Below are positions 1 to 9,951 of a DNA stretch of 64,000 nt, piece by piece (position 1 is the first letter of the stretch; each line of letters starts with the position of its first letter). The DNA comes from an uncultured Bacteroidales bacterium (GTDB lineage: Bacteria; Bacteroidota; Bacteroidia; Bacteroidales; Paludibacteraceae), in NCBI GenBank assembly GCA_946614295.1, contig CAMOGT010000001.1, positions 48,854 through 112,853 on the forward strand, in the 5' to 3' direction. The notes below the pieces were generated by a model. It ran no database searches and was not told where the DNA came from. It saw only the letters and a list, made by a program, of their open reading frames with translations. The position numbers were made by a program, and so were the translations under genes.

Positions 1-3000
1 CTTACAATGTTCGCCGTATGAATTGGTGTCAACCGCTTGCGCAATAGAGTCGTAATCGCCGGCTGCGTATCTCCATTGATTGTCGAAGAAGAGTGAGTCG
101 CCCATGGCGATGTGTGCTGTCCTCTCCTCGTGTACCGTATCCGCGTAGATAACCAACCAGTGGATAATACTGTCGCACAAATAGTCACGGTCGTTATGTA
201 CATATCCGTGTTTCTCGTCCATAAAGGCCGAGTTGGCTTGGAGGGTGTCTTTGTACAATCCCGGCTCCTTGAACCACTTGTCACTGTATGGCCATAATAA
301 CTGTACGGAATCACCCTTACACAGATAGAAGGTATCTACAGCCGGTTGAACCTGACGCGGACGAACAATAATATGGTGGTAATAACTACTATCGCAGTTC
401 CATACAATGGTATCTGTGGTGTAAGATACGCCGTGCCACTTGCCCTCCCATGTGCCGTGGAAGAGACCTCCGTTGCGGAAATCGAACCAAGGCGTAACCG
501 TATCACCTAACACAACCGGTTGCTCCATGATCCTGTCTTCACAGACGAAGGTAGAGTCGTTTTTGGTCAATTTAGGTATGATACGGAGGTTCAAGTTGAC
601 AATCGAGTCGCAACCGCAAGCGGTAGTATCGGTGTGGTGATAAATACCTTCCGCCCAGATGGTGTCCGGATCCTGGCGACCCAAGATGTAGGGCAGGAAC
701 TCCTCGCAGATCGTGTCCGCCAGGTTGATCTCATGAATAGTATCCACCTTCACGTGAATGGTGTACATCGTGTCGCAGATGATGGTGTCGCGGTAGATTC
801 CGCTCTTCAGATAGGTCTTGTCGTTGAATGTAACACCAGCCGGCAGGCAGCCTCGGAGGTAGATGGTGGTATCCACCGGTATTTTTACCTCCAGGTTCAA
901 AGTGTGGAATTCAGTGATGAAGTTTTCTGCGTCACGCACCGTATCGGTGTAAAGACCTGTCACATAGTATTTGCCGTTGTTGTAACTCCAGATATACGGA
1001 GTGTCCAAAGCGCAGGTCGTTTTTACATCCCGGTACTCGGCTATAACGCGCAGTTGGTTGGTGATTTTACACCCGGTTGCCTCGTCGGTACTATCTTTGG
1101 TGTAGGTGTGTGTCTCGTGTTTGGTAATCGTATCGCCCATCCAGAAGATCGTATCGCCCAGGTGCATAATCTCCGTCTTGATGCTTGTCTGTATCGGGCG
1201 AACCAGAATCTCATAGTAAACGATACTATCACATCCTTCAGTCGGAGACGGAATAACCACCGTGTCGCGATAGATACTATCGGGTACCATGGTGTTGCTG
1301 TTATAAGTCTTGCCATTGGATAGCGTCTCTTGATCACCGTTGCAGATATAGAGTTGTTGGATGCTATATTGCCTCTCTTTTACGGTCATCTTCAGTTGGT
1401 AGATACTATCTGCGCCGGTGACTACGCTACTATACGTATATGTAATCAGTTTGGTCTGCCCTGCGGCTGCACTCAATGCGTCTCCTGCATGTTCCGCCGG
1501 ACCTTTATCCCAATAATAAGGCAGATCGTTCTCGCATAATACTACCGAGTCTTTGTAGAAGAATGTCGGGTAAACAATCAGATGCAGTTCCCATGTGTTA
1601 TTACATCCTCCGGGGACAGGTTTCGTGTACTGATAGGTACCCGTTGCACTCACGAGAATAGTGGTGTCATTATTCGGTCTCCATTCGTACGGCAGTTTAT
1701 TGTCCGCAATCTTCGCAGTGTCGCTTAAGAATAACGCCGTATTAAAGTGCATGAATACTTTCTCGATACTGTCGCATCCATGTATCGTCGGGAAGACGGT
1801 CACAATTGTATCATCGTCATAATAGAGTTTTCCGTTATATTGGATTGCGGATCCGTCATTACAATTGTAGAGGTGCCGGACAATCGTGTCTTTGTAACTC
1901 GGCCAAACGTTGAGGTTCAGCGTGAAGATCGAATCTACTTTCTCTTTGCCGGCAGTCCAGACGGTATCTACGTACGTCCCGCCGCGCCAGAGGTCTTTGC
2001 CGCGCCATAATACTGTGTCGCCGGCGCAGATTGACCATTGCTCGGAGTACTGGTTCGTCTCCGGTGTAGCCGGGATGATGGTAACGCGCAACTCATAGAT
2101 ACTATCACAACCATACTGCGTCTGGTACTCATCGCGGTAAACGCCGTCTGTATAGATATCCATGCCATGCCAGTTAAACACCTTACCTTGCGGCAGGTCT
2201 TTTGTCTCGCTAAAGAAATACGAGTTGGCTTTATTGAAGTTGATCAGGATAATACTATCGCAGCCGTTGGCACCGATCATCGTGTCGCGTACAATGGTGT
2301 TGCTCGTGTAAGTCACACCTTTGTAGGTGGTCTCACCGCAGAAAGTAATCGTGCGATAGGTGCGCTGAACCGGCTTAACGGTCAGGTACAGGGTGTAGAT
2401 ACTGTCTTTTCCGTTGCGGGTCTTGTATTCTGCTTTATATTCGTGTTCCTCACCAATGTACTGGTGGCTCAGATTGCCCATTCCGTGCCAGCTGAACTCG
2501 TCTCCTTCACAAATCTCTAATCGCTCGGTGAAATGATATTCGTTCATGTCTTGGCTCAGGATCAACCGCCAGATCTCGCTACACCCTGTTTCTGCGTTCG
2601 GGAACTCGAACTCGTACGTGCCCGGTGTGCTGTATTCTACGGTTGTCTGTTGGCCGGCAGGACCGTATGTCCAGGTGTATTTGTCTTGCCCTAAAGCCGC
2701 GCGGGTCTCATAGATGCGTTGCGGGTGTTTGTAGATATTCACCTCTATTATGGTGTCGCAACTCAGGTAGTCAAAGAACCGGCCGCTCTCGCTGTAGGTC
2801 TTGTTATTGAAGATCACCTGCTCGTCATCGCAGATCGTGAACGTAGTGTCAATCTGCACAATCGGACGAACCGTCAGGTGCAGACGATAGAAATTATACG
2901 ATCCGTTTGCCTGTTGTTCGATGCCCGAGTATTCGCCACTCTGACTGGCGTTGATACCATGCCATCTGATGGGCAGCTCGCGCTGGCAGGCTACGACCGT

Positions 3001-6000
3001 GGTATCTATGGTATCCACGTGGTTGACGGTCAACTCCAATACTGCTACGCTGTCGCAACCGAAACGGTTGGTACCATAGTAGAAATAGGTACCGGTTTCT
3101 CTATAGACCTCGTTGTTCCATGTGAAATGATCGCCCGGATTCATATGGTGAACGAGTTTGTTGGTGTCCGCATGTACGACATTCAGGGAGAGGTGAACCA
3201 GTGAATCGCAGGTGCCGCTCTTGAAGGTGTACTCATATTCTCCGCTCTCCGTCAGCAGACGGTCGCCGAACGTGTAACTGCCGCCTTGACAGATCGTTTG
3301 TGTCACGAAGGTCTCCGGTATATAGCGTACGTTCAGGTTCAGAATGTGCTCTACGCTATCGTTGCCGGCTGCATCTTTGACGGTCACTACATACCGGCCG
3401 CTCTCGCTGTAAGTCGTCCCGTTCCAACTCCATATATAGGTGTCGCCGGTGCAGATCGTTACGTTCTCTTCCGTGCGGGTTAGCTCGTGCTCGGCGGTTA
3501 CGATATAAATACTATCGCAACCGTTAACTGTGGTGTAACGGATGGTGTCTGTCTCACCGTGCGCAGTGAACTCATGTCCTCGGTAAGTGCCCGGGAAGGT
3601 GTGGAATGTGATACGCTCGCGGATGAGATAAGTCGGATGGACTGCCAGATTCAATACATACAGCGAATCAACTTCCCTCGTGTTTCCTACGAAGGCCGTA
3701 TCTACATATGTGCCTGTGTTGTAGTATTTTTTGTTCCGCCACTCGAGGGTGTCACCTTCGCAGATGGATTCGTTCCAGGTACGCATCTGCATCTGTTCGG
3801 CTGCTTCTTTCATGCCCACTCCTAAGGTATAGATACTATCGCAACCCAAGATAGAGGTGTACGAATCGGTGTACAGGCCTGTGTTGGTGATGATCTGGCC
3901 ATGCCAATATAGTGTTTCGCCCGGTACGATCGTTGCCGTGTCGTGACGAGAGAAGCTTGCCCCTTTCTCCAGAACATACTCCGTGATGGAGTAGCACCCC
4001 AAACCGGTATAAGCGGTGTCAGTTACAGTCGTTGATTCGGTGTAGAGTTTGCCGTTCAAGGTATAAGACTCGCAGAACGGAATTACTTGTCTTGTGCGCT
4101 CAATCGGATTCACCGTGAGGAGCAACTCATAGATACTATCGTGTCCCGTACGAGTCTGATAATTAACGAGATAGCTGGAGGTGGTGCCGATACCTTGGTT
4201 AGTCAGGTTGTTCAATCCGTGCCAGCTGAACGGCTCGCCTTCGCACTTGGTCAGAGTCTCTATGAAATGATATTCCGTTTCGTCCTTGGTTAAAATCAGT
4301 CGCCATAACTCGCTGCAACCGGTCTCGGCGTTCGTGTTCTCGTACTCATAAGTACCTGCCTCCGTAAAAGTGTCGGTCTTCTTCACGCCGTTTTCCCAAT
4401 ACGTCCAGGTATAGCCGTGATTGCCGCCCAGACTCGCGTTCGTCACATGTACCTGTTGCGGTAGCCGGTTGATTCTCACGCGGATGATGGTGTCGCAACT
4501 GAGATGGTTGTAGAATAAACCGCTCTGAGTATAGGTTACGCCGTTGAACTCTTTCTGCTCGTTGCCGCAAATCGTGAAGGTGGTATCCTTGTATTGCATC
4601 TCCTTTACTGTCAGATGCAGGCGATAATAGATATAGTCGCCGGTCTGTTGACGCTCCGTAATGGTGTAGTCATTCGTCTGTGCTGCGCGGATACCATGCC
4701 AGAAGAACGGAATCTCGTTCGGACAGAGGACAACTGTTGTGTCAACCGTATCTACGTGGTTTACAGTCAGTTGCAGAATATTGATACTGTCGCAGCCGAA
4801 ACGGTTCGTGCGATAGTCGTAGTAGGTGCCGGTCTCCCGATAGGTCGTTCCGTTCCAAGTGTAACTCTGACCGTCGTCCATGTGGTGAACGAAGATATTT
4901 GTGTCAGCACTCAGTACGTTCAATGAGAGAATCACAACGGAATCGCATCCGGAGTCCTTGAAGGTGTGTTTATATACACCCGTCTCCGTCAGCACTTTGT
5001 CGCCGAACGTGTAACTGCCGCCTCGGCAAATCGTTTTCGTTACCCTTGTCTCCGGTATATTCTGGACATTCAGATTCAGAATGTATTGCACACTATCGTT
5101 GCCGTTCTTGTCTTTCTCTGTCTCCACATAACGATACGACTCGTAGAACTCATGGTCGCGCCATCTGTAGGGTAACTCGCTTGGACAAACCGTTACGGTT
5201 TCTTCGTTGCGGATTACCTCCAGATCGGCATATACAGTAATCACACTGTCGCAACCCGTTGAACTCAAATAGTGGAACTCATGGTATGAACCGGGAGTGG
5301 TGAACTCAAACTCGCGATAGGTAGCCGGGAATGCCGTGAAGGCAATGCGCTCAGTAGCCGAATAAACAGGATGTACGGTCAGCTTCAGAATGTACAGAGA
5401 GTCTAATCCCTGTGCGCGATCGCCGTTGACGAAGGTCGAATCTACATAGATGTTACTGTTGTAGTACTTGTTCCCGCGCCATTCATAATAGTTCCCCTCG
5501 CATATACTGATGATGTCGGTTTTCGTGTTCGTCACCGGTGCCGCTTCGCGCAGCCCCACGCCTAACGAATAGATACTATCGCATCCCAGTGCTGTCTGGT
5601 GCCGCTCATCGTACTGACCATCCGTCGTGATCGTTTGCCCGCGCCAGATGATCATCTCGCCGGGAGTGATGGTCGTTGTGTCGTGGTGGTGGAAACTGAT
5701 ACCTTTTTGTAAGATAGTCTTCACGATGGAGTCACAACTGTACTGAATCGAAGTGAGTGTATCGAACATAATAGCCGATTCCGAATACCTCGTGCCCTTC
5801 CATTCAATGCTTCCGCAGAAAGGAATAGTACGGCTGGACCGCAATACCGGTTTTACCGTCAAAATCAGTTCGTAGATACTATCTTGACCTGTTTTGGTAC
5901 GGTAGTTGTCAAAATAATGTATGGTTTGACCTATCCCAAGCCGGTTTAGTCCCTCGCGACCACGCCAACTGAAAGGCTCGTTCTCGCAGATGGTCTCTTC

Positions 6001-6900
6001 TTCGATGAAATGATATTTGGTCTCGTCTTTGCTCAGCACGAGTCGCCAGATGTCGTTACATCCGGTCGTTTCATTCCGCGTCGTATGCTCGTAGGTGCCC
6101 GGGGTGCTCAAGGTGTCCACCATCACCTCGCCGTTGGCGGTGTATTGCCAGTAGTACGGGTGCGTTCCGTCCAATAAACCGTTCTGCAGATGGAGCGTGG
6201 ATGGATTCTTGGCAATCGTGATCCTATACGTCGTGTCGCATGTGTAGGGGTGATAGTATTCGCCGGCCTTGCCATACGAGACTCCGTCGAACACCACCTG
6301 CTCGCCCTCGCATATACGGAACAAAGTATCGACATAAGCCATCGTCTTAACCCTCAGATCCAGACGGTAGTACACTCGGTCGCCGTTCGGGCGAATACCC
6401 GGAAACGCATACTTGCCCGTTTGACTGTATGTCATTCCGTGCCATGTAATACTCTGGTACGGGCAGAGGGAGGCAACCGTGTCTATGGTATCGACATGGT
6501 ACGTAGTTACGAGCAGACGGTAGATACTGTCGCAACCGCTTGTCAGGGCCTTGTAGGTCTTGTCATACGTACCTGCCTGGTTAATCGTCAGATCATTCCA
6601 GACGAACGACTCGCCTTCTGCCATCCGGCGTTCCTGAATGTCCAGGAATGACGGATAGACATTCACCACATACACGTAGATACTGTCGGCAGTCGGATCG
6701 GCTACCTGCAGTGTGTCGTAAATAGTAGTGTCACGCGTTACTTTCAATGTCCGTTTGTTCAGGCTCAGCTCCAGCTGGTCCTCCGGGCATATTTTGTAGT
6801 TCTTGACCTCGATAATGCCGTTAGTACTAAAGCCGTTCACGGCTGCTGCTAAAAGCACCGCGCAGCTCAACGCTCTAAATATATATTTTTTCATATTCAT
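1..6900 (-). CDS. Giant secreted repeat protein, N-terminal 2,300 residues (3' end beyond window)
   Basis: The reverse strand is open without a stop from ATG at 6900 to base 1, so at least 2,300 residues are encoded and the C-terminus lies outside the window. The product begins MNMKKYIFRALSC followed by an Ala/Val-rich stretch, a plausible signal peptide; a second ATG at 6894 fits the weak GGAAAG upstream better. The body consists of roughly 50-residue units (about 150 bp), each with a variant of GCDSIYxLxV, Trp in a (R/E)W(H/R)G-like position and Cys before it. These units form a higher-order repeat of 578-581 residues. Such DSI/Cys repeat proteins are known as large surface or adhesin-like proteins in Bacteroidota. 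Export and a C-terminal sorting domain (for example T9SS) are inferred and cannot be checked here. It is followed downstream on the same strand by nothing visible and preceded by a beta-barrel gene that may be its operon partner. Function unknown. Confidence 0.85.
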   Translation of the reverse strand, partial: MNMKKYIFRALSCAVLLAAAVNGFSTNGIIEVKNYKICPEDQLELSLNKRTLKVTRDTTIYDTLQVADPTADSIYVYVVNVYPSFLDIQERRMAEGESFVWNDLTINQAGTYDKTYKALTSGCDSIYRLLVTTYHVDTIDTVASLCPYQSITWHGMTYSQTGKYAFPGIRPNGDRVYYRLDLRVKTMAYVDTLFRICEGEQVVFDGVSYGKAGEYYHPYTCDTTYRITIAKNPSTLHLQNGLLDGTHPYYWQYTANGEVMVDTLSTPGTYEHTTRNETTGCNDIWRLVLSKDETKYHFIEEETICENEPFSWRGREGLNRLGIGQTIHYFDNYRTKTGQDSIYELILTVKPVLRSSRTIPFCGSIEWKGTRYSESAIMFDTLTSIQYSCDSIVKTILQKGISFHHHDTTTITPGEMIIWRGQTITTDGQYDERHQTALGCDSIYSLGVGLREAAPVTNTKTDIISICEGNYYEWRGNKYYNSNIYVDSTFVNGDRAQGLDSLYILKLTVHPVYSATERIAFTAFPATYREFEFTTPGSYHEFHYLSSTGCDSVITVYADLEVIRNEETVTVCPSELPYRWRDHEFYESYRYVETEKDKNGNDSVQYILNLNVQNIPETRVTKTICRGGSYTFGDKVLTETGVYKHTFKDSGCDSVVILSLNVLSADTNIFVHHMDDGQSYTWNGTTYRETGTYYDYRTNRFGCDSINILQLTVNHVDTVDTTVVLCPNEIPFFWHGIRAAQTNDYTITERQQTGDYIYYRLHLTVKEMQYKDTTFTICGNEQKEFNGVTYTQSGLFYNHLSCDTIIRVRINRLPQQVHVTNASLGGNHGYTWTYWENGVKKTDTFTEAGTYEYENTNAETGCSELWRLILTKDETEYHFIETLTKCEGEPFSWHGLNNLTNQGIGTTSSYLVNYQTRTGHDSIYELLLTVNPIERTRQVIPFCESYTLNGKLYTESTTVTDTAYTGLGCYSITEYVLEKGASFSRHDTATIVPGETLYWHGQIITNTGLYTDSYTSILGCDSIYTLGVGMKEAAEQMQMRTWNESICEGDTLEWRNKKYYNTGTYVDTAFVGNTREVDSLYVLNLAVHPTYLIRERITFHTFPGTYRGHEFTAHGETDTIRYTTVNGCDSIYIVTAEHELTRTEENVTICTGDTYIWSWNGTTYSESGRYVVTVKDAAGNDSVEHILNLNVRYIPETFVTQTICQGGSYTFGDRLLTESGEYEYTFKSGTCDSLVHLSLNVVHADTNKLVHHMNPGDHFTWNNEVYRETGTYFYYGTNRFGCDSVAVLELTVNHVDTIDTTVVACQRELPIRWHGINASQSGEYSGIEQQANGSYNFYRLHLTVRPIVQIDTTFTICDDEQVIFNNKTYSESGRFFDYLSCDTIIEVNIYKHPQRIYETRAALGQDKYTWTYGPAGQQTTVEYSTPGTYEFEFPNAETGCSEIWRLILSQDMNEYHFTERLEICEGDEFSWHGMGNLSHQYIGEEHEYKAEYKTRNGKDSIYTLYLTVKPVQRTYRTITFCGETTYKGVTYTSNTIVRDTMIGANGCDSIILINFNKANSYFFSETKDLPQGKVFNWHGMDIYTDGVYRDEYQTQYGCDSIYELRVTIIPATPETNQYSEQWSICAGDTVLWRGKDLWRGGTYVDTVWTAGKEKVDSIFTLNLNVWPSYKDTIVRHLYNCNDGSAIQYNGKLYYDDDTIVTVFPTIHGCDSIEKVFMHFNTALFLSDTAKIADNKLPYEWRPNNDTTILVSATGTYQYTKPVPGGCNNTWELHLIVYPTFFYKDSVVLCENDLPYYWDKGPAEHAGDALSAAAGQTKLITYTYSSVVTGADSIYQLKMTVKERQYSIQQLYICNGDQETLSNGKTYNSNTMVPDSIYRDTVVIPSPTEGCDSIVYYEILVRPIQTSIKTEIMHLGDTIFWMGDTITKHETHTYTKDSTDEATGCKITNQLRVIAEYRDVKTTCALDTPYIWSYNNGKYYVTGLYTDTVRDAENFITEFHTLNLEVKIPVDTTIYLRGCLPAGVTFNDKTYLKSGIYRDTIICDTMYTIHVKVDTIHEINLADTICEEFLPYILGRQDPDTIWAEGIYHHTDTTACGCDSIVNLNLRIIPKLTKNDSTFVCEDRIMEQPVVLGDTVTPWFDFRNGGLFHGTWEGKWHGVSYTTDTIVWNCDSSYYHHIIVRPRQVQPAVDTFYLCKGDSVQLLWPYSDKWFKEPGLYKDTLQANSAFMDEKHGYVHNDRDYLCDSIIHWLVIYADTVHEERTAHIAMGDSLFFDNQWRYAAGDYDSIAQAVDTNSYGEHCK
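1600..6680 (-). repeat. Higher-order 1.74-kb repeat inside the giant gene
   Basis: Equivalent landmarks recur at 2567, 4301 and 6044 (spacing 1,734 and 1,743 bp, both multiples of three). The same register links 3040/4775/6520, 3508/5243, 3660/5397 and 3829/5571. Each super-unit holds about a dozen ~150-bp sub-units carrying the DSIY motif. Copies are clearly diverged, so the duplication is old or under selection for variation. Confidence 0.8.
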
Positions 6901-6921
6901 AAACTTTCCAGAATGTGTCGG

Positions 6922-6962
6922 TATAAAATCGGACTAAAGTCGGATTAAAGTCGGACTAAAGT
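6922..6962. repeat. Short tandem repeat, AAAGTCGGA(C/T)T type
   Basis: About four imperfect copies of an 11-bp unit (TAAAGTCGGAC/T) lie between the giant gene and the barrel gene. No promoter box is obvious here, which favours co-transcription of the two genes from the barrel promoter. Confidence 0.6.
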
Positions 6963-6976
6963 GCTGTACACTATTT

Positions 6977-7939
6977 TTAATTATAGCACATACAACCGTG
7001 GTGGAATCCGCGTCTCGCCGTGCGGCTGCCACCGATCATATAGGTCAATTTGACGCCGGCGAAGAACGGTACCGTACGTGCCGGAGCACTCACTGTGTTT
7101 AGATACGGGTTGATCGTTGCCTCACGGGCGTTATTCGGGTTCGGCACAACTGACCGGACGGTGAAATCATTGCCCTTAGCCAAATTGTTAAGTCCGTATT
7201 CAATGTAAAATGACAATTTCAGTACATGGCAGGTACTGCTGCTGAAAGGAGCTGAGGAGAGCAGGTCGTAACCTATCTCGCCAATCACACTTGCACCGAT
7301 GTTCAGACGGTTGTTGTCGCTGTTCTCAAACGGATAGTCCGTATATCCGGCTTCCGGTTTGTTCTCAAAAGTGACGGCCAGATCATCGTTCGTCGCGCTC
7401 AGGTTATACGTGCCCGACACGCGCGTACGCGAAGAAATGGCATAACTCAGCTTGACGCCGGCTCCTACATGGAATCCATGCGTATAATAACCGAACAATA
7501 CCGGTATATCCAGGAAATTCCATTCGATATTATCCGTCTGGTGTACTCGGTAGTGGAATGTTGTGGACCGGCCTTGTGTGTCGAAACCTTTGTACGGCCT
7601 CTGATCCGTTTCATTACGGGTGTTGTACTCGTCTATCACCAGACTCGAGCGGTGAAAACTCAATTGTACACCTAAGTTTGCCCAAAGACCGCTGTTCCGG
7701 TACTCGTAGCCTACACCGAAACCTCCGCCTATATTGCCGGCAGGCATCACGCCCGCTGCGCGCGATGACAAAATAGAATAGCCCACATGACCGCTCACGT
7801 AGCCGAAATGATAATGGTCACCATTGGCCAATCCGCCTCGGCTTCGCTGACTCCATAAGGGTAGAGTGATTACTGACATAGCCAGAACCACCATGATCCG
7901 TGCCCGCCATGTTTTCTCCTGTGTGCGTGTGAATAACAT
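6977..7939 (-). CDS. Outer-membrane beta-barrel protein
   Basis: A 320-residue protein with a hydrophobic N-terminal segment (signal peptide at about residues 14-32, cleavage near LWSQ; an alternative start is the Met at residue 16). The rest alternates Gly/aromatic-rich strands typical of an 8-12 stranded outer-membrane barrel: FGYVSGHVGYS, GGGFGVGYEYR, ANLGVQLSFHR, LFGYYTHGFHVGAGVKLSY and FFAGVKLTYMIGG near the end. No plug domain or OmpA domain is seen. The tail after the last strand is short, with Cys/His-rich residues. The 76-bp gap to the giant repeat gene on the same strand suggests an operon; a role in secretion or anchoring of that surface protein is an inference. A PorT-like or general porin-family barrel is the alternative description. 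Confidence 0.7.
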   Translation of the reverse strand: MLFTRTQEKTWRARIMVVLAMSVITLPLWSQRSRGGLANGDHYHFGYVSGHVGYSILSSRAAGVMPAGNIGGGFGVGYEYRNSGLWANLGVQLSFHRSSLVIDEYNTRNETDQRPYKGFDTQGRSTTFHYRVHQTDNIEWNFLDIPVLFGYYTHGFHVGAGVKLSYAISSRTRVSGTYNLSATNDDLAVTFENKPEAGYTDYPFENSDNNRLNIGASVIGEIGYDLLSSAPFSSSTCHVLKLSFYIEYGLNNLAKGNDFTVRSVVPNPNNAREATINPYLNTVSAPARTVPFFAGVKLTYMIGGSRTARRGFHHGCMCYN

Positions 7940-7993
7940 ATGTGAATAATGTATAAAATTTTATGTGGTAAAAAAATAGTCCAAATTGCGGCG

Positions 7994-8024
7994 CAAAGGT
8001 ACAACAAATTTTTTACATGTGCAA
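7994..8024 (-). promoter_or_regulatory. Promoter for barrel and giant repeat genes
   Basis: Reverse strand carries TACCTTTG (7994-8001) with TTGCACATG starting at 8024, exactly 23 nt upstream. This matches the Bacteroidota -7/-33 pattern. The leader to the ATG at 7939 is about 50 nt. Confidence 0.7.
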
Positions 8025-8065
8025 GCGCGCGCGCCTTTTTTTTATGAAAAAGTGTATTTTCGTGA

Positions 8066-8109
8066 GAAAAATCATCAATTCTCAATTCTCAATTCTCAAT
8101 TCTCAATTA
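8066..8109. repeat. Heptanucleotide tandem repeat (AATTCTC)
   Basis: Five near-perfect 7-bp units sit directly upstream of the ffh -7 box, in the place where a -33 element would be expected. Confidence 0.85.
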
Positions 8110-8116
8110 TTTTTCG

Positions 8117-8124
8117 TACCTTTG
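8117..8124 (+). promoter_or_regulatory. ffh promoter, -7 box
   Basis: TACCTTTG lies 26 nt before the ATG at 8150. There is no TTG at the usual 23-nt distance because the heptad repeat occupies that region, so expression may depend on the repeat or on a weak -33. Confidence 0.55.
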
Positions 8125-8149
8125 CACGCAAATTGTAAATTGGAGTAAA

Positions 8150-9454
8150 ATGTTTGATAATTTAAGTGAACGATTAGAACGCTCTTTTAAGATTCTCAAA
8201 GGCGAGGGGCGAATTACTGAAATTAACGTTGCGGAGACGGTCAAAGATATCCGCAAAGCTTTGCTGGAAGCGGATGTAAACTACAAAACCGCCAAGCAGT
8301 TTACTGACCGCGTCAAAGAGAAAGCCATGGGCCAGAACGTCATCAATGCGGTACGACCGGGGCAGTTGATGATCAAAATCACCCACGACGAGTTGGCGGA
8401 ATTGATGGGTGGAGAGACGCAGGAGATCAATCTCAAAGGCTCTCCGGCAGTTATCCTCATGGCGGGTCTCCAGGGTTCAGGTAAAACCACTTTTGCCTCC
8501 AAACTGGCGAACTATCTCCAGACCAAAAAGAACAAGAAAGTGATGCTCGTCGCTTGTGACGTGTACCGTCCGGCGGCTATCGAGCAGTTGCGCGTGTTAG
8601 GCGAGCAAATTAATGCCAAAGTTTATACGGGCGAGAATGAGTCCAACCCCGTCAAGAAGGCGCAGGACGCCATCGCTGAGGCTCGTAAGATGGGCTACGA
8701 TGTAGTGATCGTCGATACAGCCGGTCGTCTGGCAGTCGATGAGCAGATGATGGCGGAAATAGCGGCTATCAAGAGCGCTATACAGCCCTCTGAGACGCTC
8801 TTCGTGGTCGATGCCATGACCGGACAAGATGCCGTTAATACGGCGAAAGAGTTCAATGATCGTCTTGATTTCGACGGAGTTGTTCTGACCAAACTGGACG
8901 GCGATGCCCGGGGCGGTGCAGCGCTCTCTATCCGCACGGTGGTGGATAAACCGATCAAGTTCATCGGTACCGGCGAGAAGATGGAGGCGCTTGACGTCTT
9001 CCACCCCGCGCGTATGGCGGACCGTATTCTGGGTATGGGTGACGTCGTCTCCCTCGTGGAGCGCGCGCAGGAGCAGTACGACGAGGCGGAAGCGCGGCGT
9101 ATCAGCAAGAAGATTGCCAAAAACCAGTTCGATTTCAACGATTTCATCGGGCAGCTCAATCAGATCAAGAAGATGGGTTCGATGAAAGACCTCATGGGCA
9201 TGATCCCGGGGATGGACAAAGCGCTCAAAGGCGTGGAAGTCAGCGACGATGCGTTCAAACCCATTGAAGCGATGATCAACTCCATGACACCTGCCGAACG
9301 TGCCAATCCATCGCTCCTTAACGGTAGCAGGAAGGCGCGTATCGCCAAGGGCGCAGGAGTGGATATAGTGGCTCTCAACCGCTTCCTCAAGCAGTTTGAG
9401 CAAACCTCCAAAATGATGCGCAAAGTACAGCAAATGAGCGGCAAAAGACGTTAA
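8150..9454 (+). CDS. ffh: Signal recognition particle protein Ffh (SRP54)
   Basis: A 434-residue protein of full family length. The N domain (residues 1-95) is followed by the GTPase G domain with P-loop GLQGSGKT (106-113), DTAGR (about 190), and TKLDGDARGG (about 247). The C-terminal M domain is Met-rich (MGSMKDLMGMIPGM) and ends in a helical, basic tail. It binds 4.5S RNA and ribosome-exposed signal sequences and docks with FtsY to deliver inner-membrane proteins co-translationally. The stop codon overlaps the ATG of the next gene (TAATG), so translational coupling is likely. The leader is 26 nt. Confidence 0.97.
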   Translation: MFDNLSERLERSFKILKGEGRITEINVAETVKDIRKALLEADVNYKTAKQFTDRVKEKAMGQNVINAVRPGQLMIKITHDELAELMGGETQEINLKGSPAVILMAGLQGSGKTTFASKLANYLQTKKNKKVMLVACDVYRPAAIEQLRVLGEQINAKVYTGENESNPVKKAQDAIAEARKMGYDVVIVDTAGRLAVDEQMMAEIAAIKSAIQPSETLFVVDAMTGQDAVNTAKEFNDRLDFDGVVLTKLDGDARGGAALSIRTVVDKPIKFIGTGEKMEALDVFHPARMADRILGMGDVVSLVERAQEQYDEAEARRISKKIAKNQFDFNDFIGQLNQIKKMGSMKDLMGMIPGMDKALKGVEVSDDAFKPIEAMINSMTPAERANPSLLNGSRKARIAKGAGVDIVALNRFLKQFEQTSKMMRKVQQMSGKRR

Positions 9455-9951
9455 TGAGCGAAGAGAAAATATATCAGCCCGGGTGGGGTGAGAAACCCAA
9501 ACACCACCATCGTCGTGGCAGCAGCCGTTCCAATATGCGCGATAAAAACATCGGCGGTGCGCTGCGGATGAGGGATAAGCAGGCTTATATAGGGCTTGTA
9601 TTGGTCCTTGTCGGGGGAGCGGTCTTTGGATTGTATCTCCTTGTGCACATGTTTGTTAAAGAGCTTCGGGCAATGCCTAACGATGATCCCGAGACGGAGA
9701 TTGCAGTGGACGAACTCCGTATCCATAAGGTGGAGGAGCAAGATGCACTCCTGCTCGGAGACAGTCTGGCGCGACACTATAACGTGGACTCACTGAAACG
9801 GCAGGTGCAGATAGAGACGCGCCCGGTGTACCGTCCGCCGCGCAAAAACACGGAGTGGTACATCACCTCCCGTGAGTGGAAAGCGATTTGGAAGAACTAC
9901 CGTATCTGGAAACGGATGAAAGAGAAAGACGAAGAGGAAAATAAACAATGA
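9454..9951 (+). CDS. Single-pass membrane protein of unknown function
   Basis: 165 residues. A basic, His/Arg-rich cytoplasmic N-terminus (about 1-43) is followed by one transmembrane helix (about 44-66) and a charged C-terminal part containing a Trp/Lys/Arg-rich segment. No family is recognised. It overlaps ffh by one base and prfA by four bases, so it is embedded in a conserved translation/secretion operon; a role near the membrane insertion machinery is only suggested by position. Confidence 0.8.
   Translation: MSEEKIYQPGWGEKPKHHHRRGSSRSNMRDKNIGGALRMRDKQAYIGLVLVLVGGAVFGLYLLVHMFVKELRAMPNDDPETEIAVDELRIHKVEEQDALLLGDSLARHYNVDSLKRQVQIETRPVYRPPRKNTEWYITSREWKAIWKNYRIWKRMKEKDEEENKQ

Noticed and set aside
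520..5240. Long plus-strand ORFs through the first 5 kb
   Set aside because: They are antisense to the open reverse-strand repeat gene. Repeated codon patterns of that gene explain their length; no start signals or domains.
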